A DNA stretch of 8,400 nucleotides, taken from contig SHBC01000044.1 in assembly GCA_004213025.1 (NCBI GenBank), positions 1 to 8,400 of the forward strand, read 5' to 3'. Both the position numbers and the translations under genes were made by a program. Under the pieces are notes generated by a model, which ran no database searches, had not been told where the DNA came from, and saw only the letters and a program-made list of their open reading frames with translations. Below are positions 1-7,154 of this stretch, in pieces; the first letter of the stretch is position 1; every line of letters begins with the position of its first letter. The stretch comes from SAR116 cluster bacterium (GTDB taxonomy: Bacteria > Pseudomonadota > Alphaproteobacteria > Puniceispirillales > Puniceispirillaceae).

Positions 1-2
1 CC

Positions 3-659
3 GAGGCGGCGATGCAGACAGCCTGGGATGGCGCGCGCGCCGGTGTTCGGCAATGTGACTTGATGGCCGATGTGGTGGCGACACAGATTCGCGGCACGCC
101 GGATCAGGGCGGCGATATGCCGGCCATTCACCCGCTGATCCTTGCTGGCGAGGCGGCGACAACGGCGCATCCGCTATGGACCGACGCGCCGCTTGAATCC
201 GGTCAGACCATCGCCTTTGAACTTGGGGGCTGTGCGCGCCGCTACAATGTCAGTCTGGCGCGCACTGTTCACCTTGGCACGCCGCCGGACGATCTTCAGC
301 GCACGGCGGCGGCTGTGGAAGAGGGCATGGCGGCGGTGATGGACAGTCTGCAGGCAGGTGCCATCGCCGGTGATATTCATGCCGCCTGGCAGCGTGTTCT
401 CGACCGTTACGGTCTCGAGAAGCCGAGCCGCATCGGCTATTCGATTGGCACCGGCTATGCGCCTGACTGGGGTGAACACACGCTGTCCTTCCGCCCCGGC
501 GAGACGACATCCGTGCCTGAGGATGCTGTCGTGCATGTGATCCTCGGCATGTGGATGGATGATTGGGGCATGGAACTCAGCGAGACATTGCATGTGCGCG
601 CAGGCGACTGCGTGCGGCTGTGTGACTTTCCGCAGCATGTCCATGTCGTGCCGGCATGA
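3..659 (+). CDS. Creatinase/ectoine-hydrolase-like M24 family protein, C-terminal part (5' end outside window)
   Basis: The open frame runs in from the left edge and ends at the TGA at 657-659, so the ATG at 12 is internal; only about 218 residues of what should be a protein of about 390 are present. The fragment is the pita-bread catalytic domain of the M24 family. Numbering from that ATG, the segments GQTIAFELGG (64-73), YNVSLARTVHLG (78-89), YAPDWGEHTLSFRPGE (149-164) and GMELSETLHV (187-196) line up with metallopeptidase ligand motifs. Most ligands are replaced: the first Asp is Glu70, the second is Ser81, the His is absent, and only the last Glu (Glu191 region) remains. That pattern fits the metal-independent creatinase branch, and the DWGE/LRPG-like stretch resembles ectoine hydrolase (DoeA/EutD), which opens the ectoine ring. 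Its stop overlaps the start of the next gene in an ATGA. The substrate is inferred; another cyclic or amidine compound, or a degenerate Xaa-Pro peptidase, is possible. Confidence 0.8.
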   Translation, partial: EAAMQTAWDGARAGVRQCDLMADVVATQIRGTPDQGGDMPAIHPLILAGEAATTAHPLWTDAPLESGQTIAFELGGCARRYNVSLARTVHLGTPPDDLQRTAAAVEEGMAAVMDSLQAGAIAGDIHAAWQRVLDRYGLEKPSRIGYSIGTGYAPDWGEHTLSFRPGETTSVPEDAVVHVILGMWMDDWGMELSETLHVRAGDCVRLCDFPQHVHVVPA

Positions 660-1888
660 CGGCCGGCGGTCACCCTCGCCGCGAGGCGGCGATCCCCCAC
701 ACCCGCCGTGAGGCGGCGATCGCGCTGCTGGTCGACCTTGTCGGCTATCGCAGCATCAGCCTGCAGCCGAATGACGATATCGTTACCTATATCGAATCCT
801 ATCTTGGCGATCTGGGTGTCGAGTCCATCCGTGACGCGCATGACGACGGATTGCGGTTTAACCTGCTGGCCCGAATCGGGCCGGATGCGCCTGGCGGGGT
901 GTTGTTGTCGGGGCATCTCGATGTCGTGCCGGCCGCCGCCGAGGGATGGAGCGGTGATCCCTTTACCCTGCGCCGCCAGGACGGACGGCTGATCGGGCGC
1001 GGTGCCGTCGACATGAAAGGGTTCCTTGCCATGGCGCTGGCGATGGTGCCGGCATTTCAGGAACGGGCCGAACAGCTTGCCGAGCCGCTCTATCTTGCCT
1101 TCACCTTTGATGAGGAGATCGGCAGCTTCGGCGCGCAGCAGATGCCGGCATTCCTCGCCACCAACGGGGTTCTGCCGCGCCTTGCCATCATCGGCGAGCC
1201 GACCGGCATGCAGCCTTTCAACGGCCATAAGGGCGGCATGGAGCTTGTCACCCATATTCGCGGAGCGGCGGGCCATGCCTCGCGCCCCGGCGGCGGCGTC
1301 AACGCCATCTATGCGGCTGCGCGGCTGATTGCCTTTATCGAGGATCTGGCCGCCGAATGCGCCGCCAACCCGGTGCCGGGATCGCCGTTCGACCCGCCTT
1401 GTTCGACATTGTCGGTCGGCACCGTTGCCGGCGGTGAGGCGCGCAACATCATCGCCGGTGAATGCCGCCTCGACTGGGAGATCAGGGCGCTTCCTGGCGA
1501 GGACCCGCATCAACTCTACAGCCGTGTCATGGCGTTTATCGACAGTGACCTCCTGTCCGCCATGAAGGCTGGCGATGCGGGGTGCGCGATCACCACAGAG
1601 ATGCTGTCGGACGTGCCGCCGCTGCAGGCGCAGACCCCCTCGGCGGCGGCGGAACTTGTCGGCAGGCTGTGGACGAACGAGCCGCCACAGGTTGTCTCCT
1701 TCGGCACCGATGGCCCGTTTTTCCAGCAGGCCGGCATGGACACGATTGTCATCGGCCCCGGCGGCATGGCGCAGATGCATCAGCCCGATGAATTCATCAC
1801 CGAGGCGGCGATTGATCAGGGGCTGACCTTCCTTGACAGGCTGCTTGCCGAAATGGCGGGCGGGCCGACGCAAGAGGTGTCCGGGTGA
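656..1888 (+). CDS. M20 family deacetylase, acetylornithine deacetylase (ArgE)-like
   Basis: A complete 410-residue zinc-dependent amidohydrolase of the ArgE/DapE/CPG2 group, expected to be cytoplasmic and to remove an acyl group from an N-acylated amino acid. All family residues are visible: the GHLD metal motif (His87, Asp89), the bridging Asp119 in GAVDMKG, the catalytic pair Glu153-Glu154 in FDEEIGS, Glu181 in GEPT, and the last zinc ligand His375 in QMHQPDE. The dimerisation domain sits near residues 187-300, with His207 in GHAS. Length is close to the family's usual 380-400; the excess is an N-terminal extension made of a duplicated nine-residue unit. The ATG overlaps the upstream stop (ATGA) and lacks a clear Shine-Dalgarno, which points to translational coupling. 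It could be a true ArgE, but the neighbour suggests a dedicated role such as deacetylating the acetyl-diaminobutyrate released by an ectoine hydrolase. That role is inference; the usual DoeB/EutE is from a different family. Confidence 0.9.
   Translation: MTAGGHPRREAAIPHTRREAAIALLVDLVGYRSISLQPNDDIVTYIESYLGDLGVESIRDAHDDGLRFNLLARIGPDAPGGVLLSGHLDVVPAAAEGWSGDPFTLRRQDGRLIGRGAVDMKGFLAMALAMVPAFQERAEQLAEPLYLAFTFDEEIGSFGAQQMPAFLATNGVLPRLAIIGEPTGMQPFNGHKGGMELVTHIRGAAGHASRPGGGVNAIYAAARLIAFIEDLAAECAANPVPGSPFDPPCSTLSVGTVAGGEARNIIAGECRLDWEIRALPGEDPHQLYSRVMAFIDSDLLSAMKAGDAGCAITTEMLSDVPPLQAQTPSAAAELVGRLWTNEPPQVVSFGTDGPFFQQAGMDTIVIGPGGMAQMHQPDEFITEAAIDQGLTFLDRLLAEMAGGPTQEVSG
671..724 (+). repeat. 27-bp in-frame tandem duplication at the N-terminus of the M20 gene
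   Basis: Two adjacent 27-bp units, 671-697 and 698-724, agree at 22 of 27 positions and encode HPRREAAIP followed by HTRREAAIA. The second copy leads directly into the expected first helix of the M20 fold (ALLVDLVGYRSIS). The first copy looks like an added duplicate that lengthens the N-terminus without breaking the frame. Confidence 0.75.
1872..1877 (+). promoter_or_regulatory. Ribosome binding site for the EamA transporter (decides GTG start)
   Basis: AAGAGG lies 7 bases before the GTG at 1885 and inside the end of the M20 gene. It supports GTG 1885 as the start, giving a GTGA overlap with the M20 stop. Confidence 0.6.
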
Positions 1889-2766
1889 CGCCGCTACATC
1901 TTCTGATCGCCCTGCTGGTGCCATTGACCTGGGGGTTCGGCTTTGTGCTGGCCAAGGCGGGACTGGCGCATTTCCCGCCGCTGCTGCTGATGGGGCTGCG
2001 CTTCCTCATCGCGGCGCTGATCCTTGTCTGGTTTGTGAAACTGCCGCGCGGCCACTGGCCCATGCTGACGCTGATCGCCATGACTTCGGCCACCCTGCAA
2101 TATGGGCTGACCTTCTCTGGCCTGGCCAGAATGGATGCGACGCCGGCCATCCTTCTGATCCAGTCAGAGGTAGTGTTCGGCGCCGTCATCGCCGCGCTGA
2201 TGCTGCGGGAACGGCCAACCCGCCGCCAGGTTTTCGGCATGACCGTATCGATTGGCGGCATCGCCACCATCGTTGGCGCACCGTCACTGGAAGGCCAGTT
2301 TGTCGGCATCTGTCTGGTGCTGTCCGGCTGTCTGTTCTGGGCCTTCGGGCAGGTGTTGGTGCGCCGGCTCGGCGATGCCCTCAACGGCTTTCAGCTGACC
2401 GCCTGGATCGGCATGATCGCGGCCCCGCAGATGTTGTTTGCCTCGGCCCTTATCGAGGGCAACCCGCTTCCTGTGCTGGCCAGCGCGTCAGCCTCTGACT
2501 GGGTGGCGGTTGCCTATCTTGGCGTGGTCATGACGGTGGTCGGCTATTCGGCCTGGTATTTCATTCTGGCGCGCTATCCGGTGCCAATGGCGATGCCGGT
2601 GCTGCTGCTGCTTCCGGTGTCGACGATTCTCGGGGCCATCAGCTTTCTTGGTGAACGTCCGGGCACGCATGTGATGCTTGGTGGCCTGATCGTCATCGGC
2701 GGTGTCGCGGCGGTCATTGTCGAGCCTGGCCAGCTCCGCCGGCTCATCTCACGGCGGACCGGCTAG
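1885..2766 (+). CDS. EamA/DMT family transporter
   Basis: A 293-residue inner-membrane protein of the drug/metabolite transporter superfamily, the usual size for this group. It has two EamA repeats, about residues 4-131 and 140-279, and reads as about ten hydrophobic segments separated by short charged loops. The first helix carries PLTWGFGFVLAKAGL and the region after it PPLLLMGLRFLIAA, typical of repeat one. Each repeat ends with the family's helix-plus-ER signature: IQSEVVFGAVIAALMLRER (92-110) and LLPVSTILGAISFLGER (242-258). The YLGVVMTVVGYSAWYFILARY stretch resembles E. coli EamA, a cysteine/O-acetylserine exporter. The start is the GTG that overlaps the M20 stop, preceded by AAGAGG. 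DMT substrates cannot be read from sequence; co-translation with two hydrolases suggests it handles their substrate, product or a related amino acid. Family call is firm, substrate unknown. Confidence 0.92.
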   Translation: MTPLHLLIALLVPLTWGFGFVLAKAGLAHFPPLLLMGLRFLIAALILVWFVKLPRGHWPMLTLIAMTSATLQYGLTFSGLARMDATPAILLIQSEVVFGAVIAALMLRERPTRRQVFGMTVSIGGIATIVGAPSLEGQFVGICLVLSGCLFWAFGQVLVRRLGDALNGFQLTAWIGMIAAPQMLFASALIEGNPLPVLASASASDWVAVAYLGVVMTVVGYSAWYFILARYPVPMAMPVLLLLPVSTILGAISFLGERPGTHVMLGGLIVIGGVAAVIVEPGQLRRLISRRTG

Positions 2767-2788
2767 CCCAGCCGGGCCGGGCGTCCCG

Positions 2789-4033
2789 TCAGGACGGCTC
2801 GGCGATTATGCCGCTGGCCATCAGCCCGTCGATCCGCGCCTCATCCATCGCCAGAAGCTCTCGCAGCACGGCGCGGCTGTGCGCGCCAAGGCGTGGTGGC
2901 GGCGCTGTGGCCTGCGGCGGTGTGGCGCCAAGGCGAAGCGGGCTTGCCACGCTGGGAATGCTGCCATTTAGGTCGTCCTCAATCCTCATGCCAAGCCCGC
3001 GATGAACCGCCTGCGGCTCTGCAAAAACCCTGTCGAGAGGGTTGATCGGGCCTGCCGGCACGCCGACCGCGGCAAGCTGGTCCAGCCACCAACCGGTTGT
3101 CTGCTGGCCAAAGGCGGCCTCGATATGCGGCAACAGCGCGATGCGGTTCATCACCCGCATCTTGTTGGTGGCATAGTCGGGATTGTCCGCCAGACCGTCC
3201 AGCCCGGCGACGTCACAGAATTTGCGGAACTGCGAATCATTACCGACCGCCAGGATGACATGCCCGTCGGCGGTCGCAAAGGCCTGATAGGGAACGATGT
3301 TCGGATGCGCGTTGCCAAGCCGTCCCGGCACCCGGTCCGATACGAGGTAGTTCAGCGCCTGATTGGCCAGGCTGGCGACACTGACATCGAACAGGCTCAT
3401 ATCGATATGCTGGCCGGTGCCGGTGCGCTCTGCATGCATCACCGCGGCCAGGATGGCGGCGGCGGCGTTGGTGCCGGTCAGAACATCGACCAGCGCGACA
3501 CCGACCTTCATCGGCATGCCGTCAGGCTCGCCGGTGACGCTCATCAACCCGCCCATGCCCTGGATCATGAAATCATAGCCGGCGCGGCCGGAATCCGGCC
3601 CGTGCTGTCCAAAGCCGGTGATCGAACAATAGACCAGCCGTGGGTTGATGGCTTTCAGCGAGTCGTAGTCGAGGCCGTATTTCGCCAGCCCGCCAACCTT
3701 GAAATTCTCGACCACGATGTCGCATTGCGGGATCAGCTCACGAAGGATCGCCGCGCCGTCCGGCGAGGTTATGTCTATGGCAAGCGACCGCTTGTTGCGG
3801 TTGACGGAACAGAAATAGGCCGATCTGGCGGCGGCGTCGGTTGCGGCATCGCCGGTCATCGCATCGGCAAAGGGTGGTCCCCAGCCGCGCGTATCATCGC
3901 CGGTGACTGGCCGCTCGACCTTGATGATGTCGGCGCCAAGATCGCCAAGCATCTGCGTTGACCAGGGGCCAGCAAGAATCCGCGACAAATCAAGCACCCG
4001 AAGGTGCGAAAGCGCCCCGGTTCCTGGTGTCAT
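2789..4033 (-). CDS. Class III (CaiB/BaiF) CoA-transferase, probable glutarate CoA-transferase
   Basis: A complete 414-residue family III CoA-transferase, close to the usual 380-410. The N-terminal Rossmann-like part shows LRVLDLSRILAGPWSTQMLGDLGADIIKVE (residues 11-40), the standard opening of the family, followed by SVNRNKRSLAID (76-87) and the AGYDFMIQGMGGLMSVTGEPDG block (151-172). Asp183 in GVALVDVLTG matches the aspartate that carries the acyl group in formyl-CoA transferase. The gene starts 16 bp after the glutaryl-CoA dehydrogenase stop, with GGGGA 8 bases before the ATG. That linkage matches the bacterial gcdG-gcdH pair and the human SUGCT enzyme, which transfers CoA from a donor such as succinyl-CoA to glutarate. 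Family identity is firm. The substrate is inferred from context, because CaiB/BaiF paralogues act on many dicarboxylic and acyl substrates. Confidence 0.9.
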   Translation of the reverse strand: MTPGTGALSHLRVLDLSRILAGPWSTQMLGDLGADIIKVERPVTGDDTRGWGPPFADAMTGDAATDAAARSAYFCSVNRNKRSLAIDITSPDGAAILRELIPQCDIVVENFKVGGLAKYGLDYDSLKAINPRLVYCSITGFGQHGPDSGRAGYDFMIQGMGGLMSVTGEPDGMPMKVGVALVDVLTGTNAAAAILAAVMHAERTGTGQHIDMSLFDVSVASLANQALNYLVSDRVPGRLGNAHPNIVPYQAFATADGHVILAVGNDSQFRKFCDVAGLDGLADNPDYATNKMRVMNRIALLPHIEAAFGQQTTGWWLDQLAAVGVPAGPINPLDRVFAEPQAVHRGLGMRIEDDLNGSIPSVASPLRLGATPPQATAPPPRLGAHSRAVLRELLAMDEARIDGLMASGIIAEPS

Positions 4034-4041
4034 GACGGTGA

Positions 4042-4046
4042 TCCCC
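4042..4046 (-). promoter_or_regulatory. Ribosome binding site for the CoA-transferase
   Basis: On the - strand GGGGA lies 8 bases before the ATG at 4033, within the 16-bp gap after the gcdH stop. It supports this start and independent re-initiation within one transcript. Confidence 0.45.
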
Positions 4047-4049
4047 GGA

Positions 4050-5252
4050 TCAGCCGGTGAAGGCCTGGATGCCGGTGATGGCGCGGCCGAGAATCAGCGC
4101 ATGAACGTCATGAGTACCTTCATAGGTGTTCACGGTTTCCAGATTCATCAGATGCCGCATGACGTGATATTCCTCGGCAATGCCGTTGCCGCCATGCATG
4201 TCGCGCGAGGTACGCGCCATCGCCAGCGCCTTGCCACAGCTGTTGCGCTTGATGGTGGAGATGTTCTCCGGCGGGCAGTTGCCCTCATCCAGAAGACGTC
4301 CGACCCGAAGGCAGGCCTGAAGACCTATGCTGATTTCGGTATGCATGTCGGCAAGCTTCAGCTGCACCAGCTGGTTGGCCGCCAGCGGGCGTGCGAACTG
4401 CTTGCGCTCGAGCGTGTAGGTGCGGGCCGCGTCATAGCAGAACTGCGCCGCCCCGAGCGTGCCCCAGGCGATGCCGTAGCGTGCCTTGTTGAGGCATGAG
4501 AACGGCCCTTTCAGACCCTTGACCTCGGGAAAGATATTGGTGTCGGGAACAAAGGCATTGTCCATCTGCAGCGAGCCGGTGATCGATGCGCGAAGCGACA
4601 GCTTGCCCTCGATCTTCGGCGTGCTGAAGCCGGTGCCGGCGTTCTCGCGCTCGACGATGAAGCCGCGGATGGCCCCGTCAAGTTTTGCCCAGACGACGGC
4701 AATATCGGCGATCGGCGCGTTCGAGATCCACATCTTGGCGCCGCTCAGATGATAGCCGCCATCAACCTTGACCGCCTTTGTCACCATGCCGCCGGGGTCG
4801 GATCCGTAATCGGGTTCGGTCAGACCGAAACAGCCGATCAGCTCGGCCGTTGCCAGCCGCGGCAGGAACCGCTGCTTCTGGTCTTCGGTGCCGAACTGGT
4901 GGATCGGGTGCATCACCAGCGAGGATTGCACCGACATCGCCGACCGGTAGCCCGAATCGATGGCCTCGATCTCGTAGGCGGCCAGACCATAGGACACGTG
5001 ATTGACGCCGGCACCGCCATATTCCTCAGGGATGGTCGGGCCGAGCAGCCCAAGCTGGCCCATCTGGCGCATCACATCGGGATCAAAACTTTCCTCACGG
5101 AAATCGGTGATCACGCGCGGCAGCAGGACATCGCGCGCGAACTGGCGCGCGGTATCACGGACCATGCGCTCTTCATCATCGAGCTGCTGGTCGAGATAGA
5201 GCGGGTCCTCCCACGAGAATACGGGCTTGGTCGTGGACACAACGCCTTCCAT
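4050..5252 (-). CDS. gcdH: Glutaryl-CoA dehydrogenase
   Basis: A complete 400-residue FAD enzyme of the acyl-CoA dehydrogenase family. Glutaryl-CoA dehydrogenase oxidises glutaryl-CoA and decarboxylates it to crotonyl-CoA, late in lysine, tryptophan and glutarate degradation, passing electrons to electron-transfer flavoprotein. The sequence shows the helical N-domain with [15 protein letters not shown] (68-82), the flavin/substrate signature [15 protein letters not shown] (140-154) with KMWISNAP (173-180), and the C-terminal helical domain. Residues specific to this member are present: Glu96 and Arg103 in [17 protein letters not shown] match the human enzyme's Glu87 and Arg94, the arginine that binds the substrate carboxylate. 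Glu378 in NTYEGTHD is the catalytic base, next to Tyr377. AGAGGA lies 9 bases before the ATG. It is the first gene of a two-gene unit with a CoA-transferase. No regulator such as a LysR-type gcdR is next to it here. Confidence 0.97.
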   Translation of the reverse strand: MEGVVSTTKPVFSWEDPLYLDQQLDDEERMVRDTARQFARDVLLPRVITDFREESFDPDVMRQMGQLGLLGPTIPEEYGGAGVNHVSYGLAAYEIEAIDSGYRSAMSVQSSLVMHPIHQFGTEDQKQRFLPRLATAELIGCFGLTEPDYGSDPGGMVTKAVKVDGGYHLSGAKMWISNAPIADIAVVWAKLDGAIRGFIVERENAGTGFSTPKIEGKLSLRASITGSLQMDNAFVPDTNIFPEVKGLKGPFSCLNKARYGIAWGTLGAAQFCYDAARTYTLERKQFARPLAANQLVQLKLADMHTEISIGLQACLRVGRLLDEGNCPPENISTIKRNSCGKALAMARTSRDMHGGNGIAEEYHVMRHLMNLETVNTYEGTHDVHALILGRAITGIQAFTG

Positions 5253-5261
5253 GATTGATCA

Positions 5262-5267
5262 TCCTCT
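5262..5267 (-). promoter_or_regulatory. Ribosome binding site for gcdH
   Basis: AGAGGA on the - strand, 9 bases upstream of the ATG at 5252; a near-consensus Shine-Dalgarno that fixes the start. A TAAAAT hexamer on the same strand at 5333-5338 could be a -10 element, but no matching -35 is seen, so no promoter is called. Confidence 0.6.
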
Positions 5268-5405
5268 GGTCGCAGATTGAATGGGAGTTCCACCATAGCC
5301 GAAAAAGCACCCGCTGCGGTAGTCCCTGCGACATTTTACAGAGAAGTGGGCTGATGAGCAGGCGTGATGGCCAGCCTGCCGGGCGCAGGAGATACCGCCT
5401 TTCGG

Positions 5406-5434
5406 TTGAGTTTTTGCCGCCACGCGGCTATGAC
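5406..5434 (+). promoter_or_regulatory. Candidate sigma70-type promoter for rpe
   Basis: TTGAGT at 5406-5411 and TATGAC at 5429-5434 are separated by exactly 17 bases and lie in the 219-bp divergent gap between gcdH and rpe. Transcription would begin near 5441, leaving a leader of about 30 bases before the rpe start. The match is good for a GC-rich genome but rests on motif reading only. Confidence 0.45.
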
Positions 5435-5460
5435 AACACCATCGTGAACAGCGCAATGCC

Positions 5461-5466
5461 GGGAGA
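5461..5466 (+). promoter_or_regulatory. Ribosome binding site selecting the TTG start of rpe
   Basis: GGGAGA lies 5 bases before the TTG at 5472. The nearby ATG at 5456 is out of frame, and in the rpe frame a TGA at 5445-5447 closes the region upstream with no ATG or GTG between, so TTG is the only plausible start. Confidence 0.6.
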
Positions 5467-5471
5467 CTGTC

Positions 5472-6140
5472 TTGGGCGACGGCATCATCATCGCACCTTC
5501 CATTCTGGCCTCGGATTTCAGCCGCCTTGGCGACGAGGTGACGGCTGTCGACCGGGCGGGTGCCGACTGGATCCATCTTGACGTCATGGACGGGCATTTC
5601 GTGCCGAACCTGACCTTCGGGCCGCCGGTCATCAAGGCGCTTCGCGCTGTTACCGACAAAACCTTCGATGCGCATCTTATGGTGGCGAATCCGGACGCGC
5701 TTCTCGATGCCTATGCCGATGCCGGTGCCGAGATCATCACTGTCCATTACGAGGCCTGCCCGCATCTTGACCGGACATTGGCGCGCATCCGCGATCTTGG
5801 CTGCCGGGCCGGGGTGTCGCTGAACCCGCATACGCCAGCTGATGTGCTGCGCCATGTCCTCGACCGGCTCGACCTGGTCCTTGTGATGACGGTCAATCCC
5901 GGCTTTGGCGGCCAGTCCTTTATCAACGGTATGCTTGACAAGATCGCCGCCATTCGCGAGATGACCGCCGGTCGCGACATCGTGATCGAGGTCGATGGCG
6001 GAATCACGCCGGAGACGACAAGACTTGTCACGGCGGCCGGGGCGCGGGCGCTTGTCGCCGGTTCGGCCATCTTCAAGGGTGACGGCGAGGCTGGCTACCG
6101 GACCAATATCGAAATTATCCGCGCCGCCGGTCAGGTCTGA
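5472..6140 (+). CDS. rpe: Ribulose-phosphate 3-epimerase
   Basis: A complete 222-residue TIM-barrel enzyme that interconverts D-ribulose 5-phosphate and D-xylulose 5-phosphate in the pentose phosphate pathway (and the Calvin cycle where present). The length matches the family. Visible signatures are [14 protein letters not shown] at the first strand, [18 protein letters not shown] (34-51) holding metal ligands His35 and Asp37 (also one catalytic acid), His68 in [19 protein letters not shown] (138-150), and the second catalytic acid Asp175 in EVDGGI. Phosphate-binding glycines are in VDGG and VAGSAIF. The start is a TTG, the only usable initiator in frame, with GGGAGA just upstream and a promoter-like pair further up. 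The next gene starts 13 bp after the stop, so the two are probably co-transcribed. Confidence 0.97.
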   Translation: MGDGIIIAPSILASDFSRLGDEVTAVDRAGADWIHLDVMDGHFVPNLTFGPPVIKALRAVTDKTFDAHLMVANPDALLDAYADAGAEIITVHYEACPHLDRTLARIRDLGCRAGVSLNPHTPADVLRHVLDRLDLVLVMTVNPGFGGQSFINGMLDKIAAIREMTAGRDIVIEVDGGITPETTRLVTAAGARALVAGSAIFKGDGEAGYRTNIEIIRAAGQV

Positions 6141-6153
6141 AACGGCGGCCGCG

Positions 6154-7134
6154 ATGGGACTCCTGATCGATGGCCAGTGGTCGACAGCCTGGCACGACAC
6201 AAGCCGCTCAGGCGGACGTTTTGTCCGTGAGGATGCGCGCCATCGCAACTGGATCACCGCCGATGGCAGTGCCGGCCCGTCCGGTGAGGGCGGATTCGAG
6301 GCCGAGAGCGGGCGCTATCATCTCTATGTGTCGCATGCCTGCCCCTGGGCGCACCGGACATTGATCTTCCGCCTGTTGAAAGGCCTGACCGACCATATTT
6401 CGGTGTCGGTCGTGCATCCGCTGATGCTTGAAAATGGCTGGAGCTTTGCGCATGATCCGCATGGCGCCGCGGGTGATGATCTGTTCGGCTACGACTTCCT
6501 GCATCAGATCTATACACGCGTTCAGCCGCATGCCTCGGGCCGGGTCACCGTACCGATATTGTGGGATCGCAAGCGTGACCGAATCGTCTCGAATGAATCC
6601 TCCGAGATCATCCGGATGTTCAACAGCGCCTTTGACGCCATTACCGGCAATCAGGATGATTTCTGGCCGGACGCGCTGCGCGACGAGATCGAGGCGGTCA
6701 ATAAGGATATCTACGAAAACATCAATGATGGCGTCTATCGCACCGGCTTTGCGACGACGGCCGATGCCTATGAGGATTCGGTGTCGCGCCTGTTCGAGGC
6801 GCTCGACCGGATGGACTCGCGTCTGTCGGACCGGCGCTATCTGATGGGGGACAGGCTGACCGAGGCGGACTGGCGGTTCTTTCCGACACTGGTGCGGTTC
6901 GACCCTGTATATGTTGGCCATTTCAAGTGCAATATCAGGCGGATCGCCGACTATCCGGCGCTGTCGGGCTATCTTCGCGAGCTGTACCAGATGCCGGGCA
7001 TCGCGGGCACCGTGGTCATGCCGCATATCAAGCAGCATTATTATGGCAGCCACCCGACGATCAATCCGACCGGGATTGTGCCTGTCGGCCCGCAGCTGGA
7101 TTATGACAGCCCGCACGGGCGCGACGAACTCTAG
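6154..7134 (+). CDS. Glutathionyl-hydroquinone reductase (Xi-class glutathione S-transferase)
   Basis: A 326-residue cytoplasmic enzyme of the YqjG/PcpF/ECM4 family, which uses glutathione to reduce glutathionyl-hydroquinones, releasing GSSG and the free hydroquinone. Length fits the family. The thioredoxin-like N-domain carries the nucleophile Cys63 in HACPWAHRTLI (61-71), the cis-proline Pro134 in RVTVPILWD, and the gamma-glutamyl-binding NESSEIIRMFN (147-157). The helical C-domain carries the tyrosines typical of Xi enzymes at 195 (GVYRTGFA), 253 (PVYVGHFKCN) and 296 or 297 (QHYYGSH). The frame stays open back into rpe, but the fold begins at LLIDGQW, so ATG 6154, 13 bp after the rpe stop, is chosen. 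No strong ribosome site precedes it, so translation may be coupled to rpe. It ends 20 bp before the convergent trhO. Its physiological quinone substrate is unknown. Confidence 0.93.
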   Translation: MGLLIDGQWSTAWHDTSRSGGRFVREDARHRNWITADGSAGPSGEGGFEAESGRYHLYVSHACPWAHRTLIFRLLKGLTDHISVSVVHPLMLENGWSFAHDPHGAAGDDLFGYDFLHQIYTRVQPHASGRVTVPILWDRKRDRIVSNESSEIIRMFNSAFDAITGNQDDFWPDALRDEIEAVNKDIYENINDGVYRTGFATTADAYEDSVSRLFEALDRMDSRLSDRRYLMGDRLTEADWRFFPTLVRFDPVYVGHFKCNIRRIADYPALSGYLRELYQMPGIAGTVVMPHIKQHYYGSHPTINPTGIVPVGPQLDYDSPHGRDEL

Positions 7135-7154
7135 TCTTCCTGCTGCCCCTCGCG

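Noticed and set aside
455..1924. Antisense 489-codon open frame over the M20 gene
   Set aside because: It lies opposite a gene with every catalytic residue intact, and its translation is arginine/histidine-rich with no recognisable fold. GC-rich third positions commonly leave the antisense frame open.
2782..2796. CGTCC/GGACG hairpin between the convergent EamA and CoA-transferase genes
   Set aside because: A 5-bp stem with a 5-base loop overlapping a stop codon and without a T tract; too weak to call a terminator.
3002..3961. Plus-strand 319-codon frame opposite the CoA-transferase
   Set aside because: Shadow of a clear CaiB/BaiF gene; no family features or convincing start.
5995..6153. N-terminal extension of the reductase frame back into rpe
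   Set aside because: The extra 53 residues are arginine-rich, overlap rpe out of frame and precede the family's normal start at LLIDGQW.
5259..6257. Antisense 332-codon frame over rpe and the divergent gap
   Set aside because: Shadow of rpe, which has all its catalytic motifs; it would also read through the rpe promoter region.
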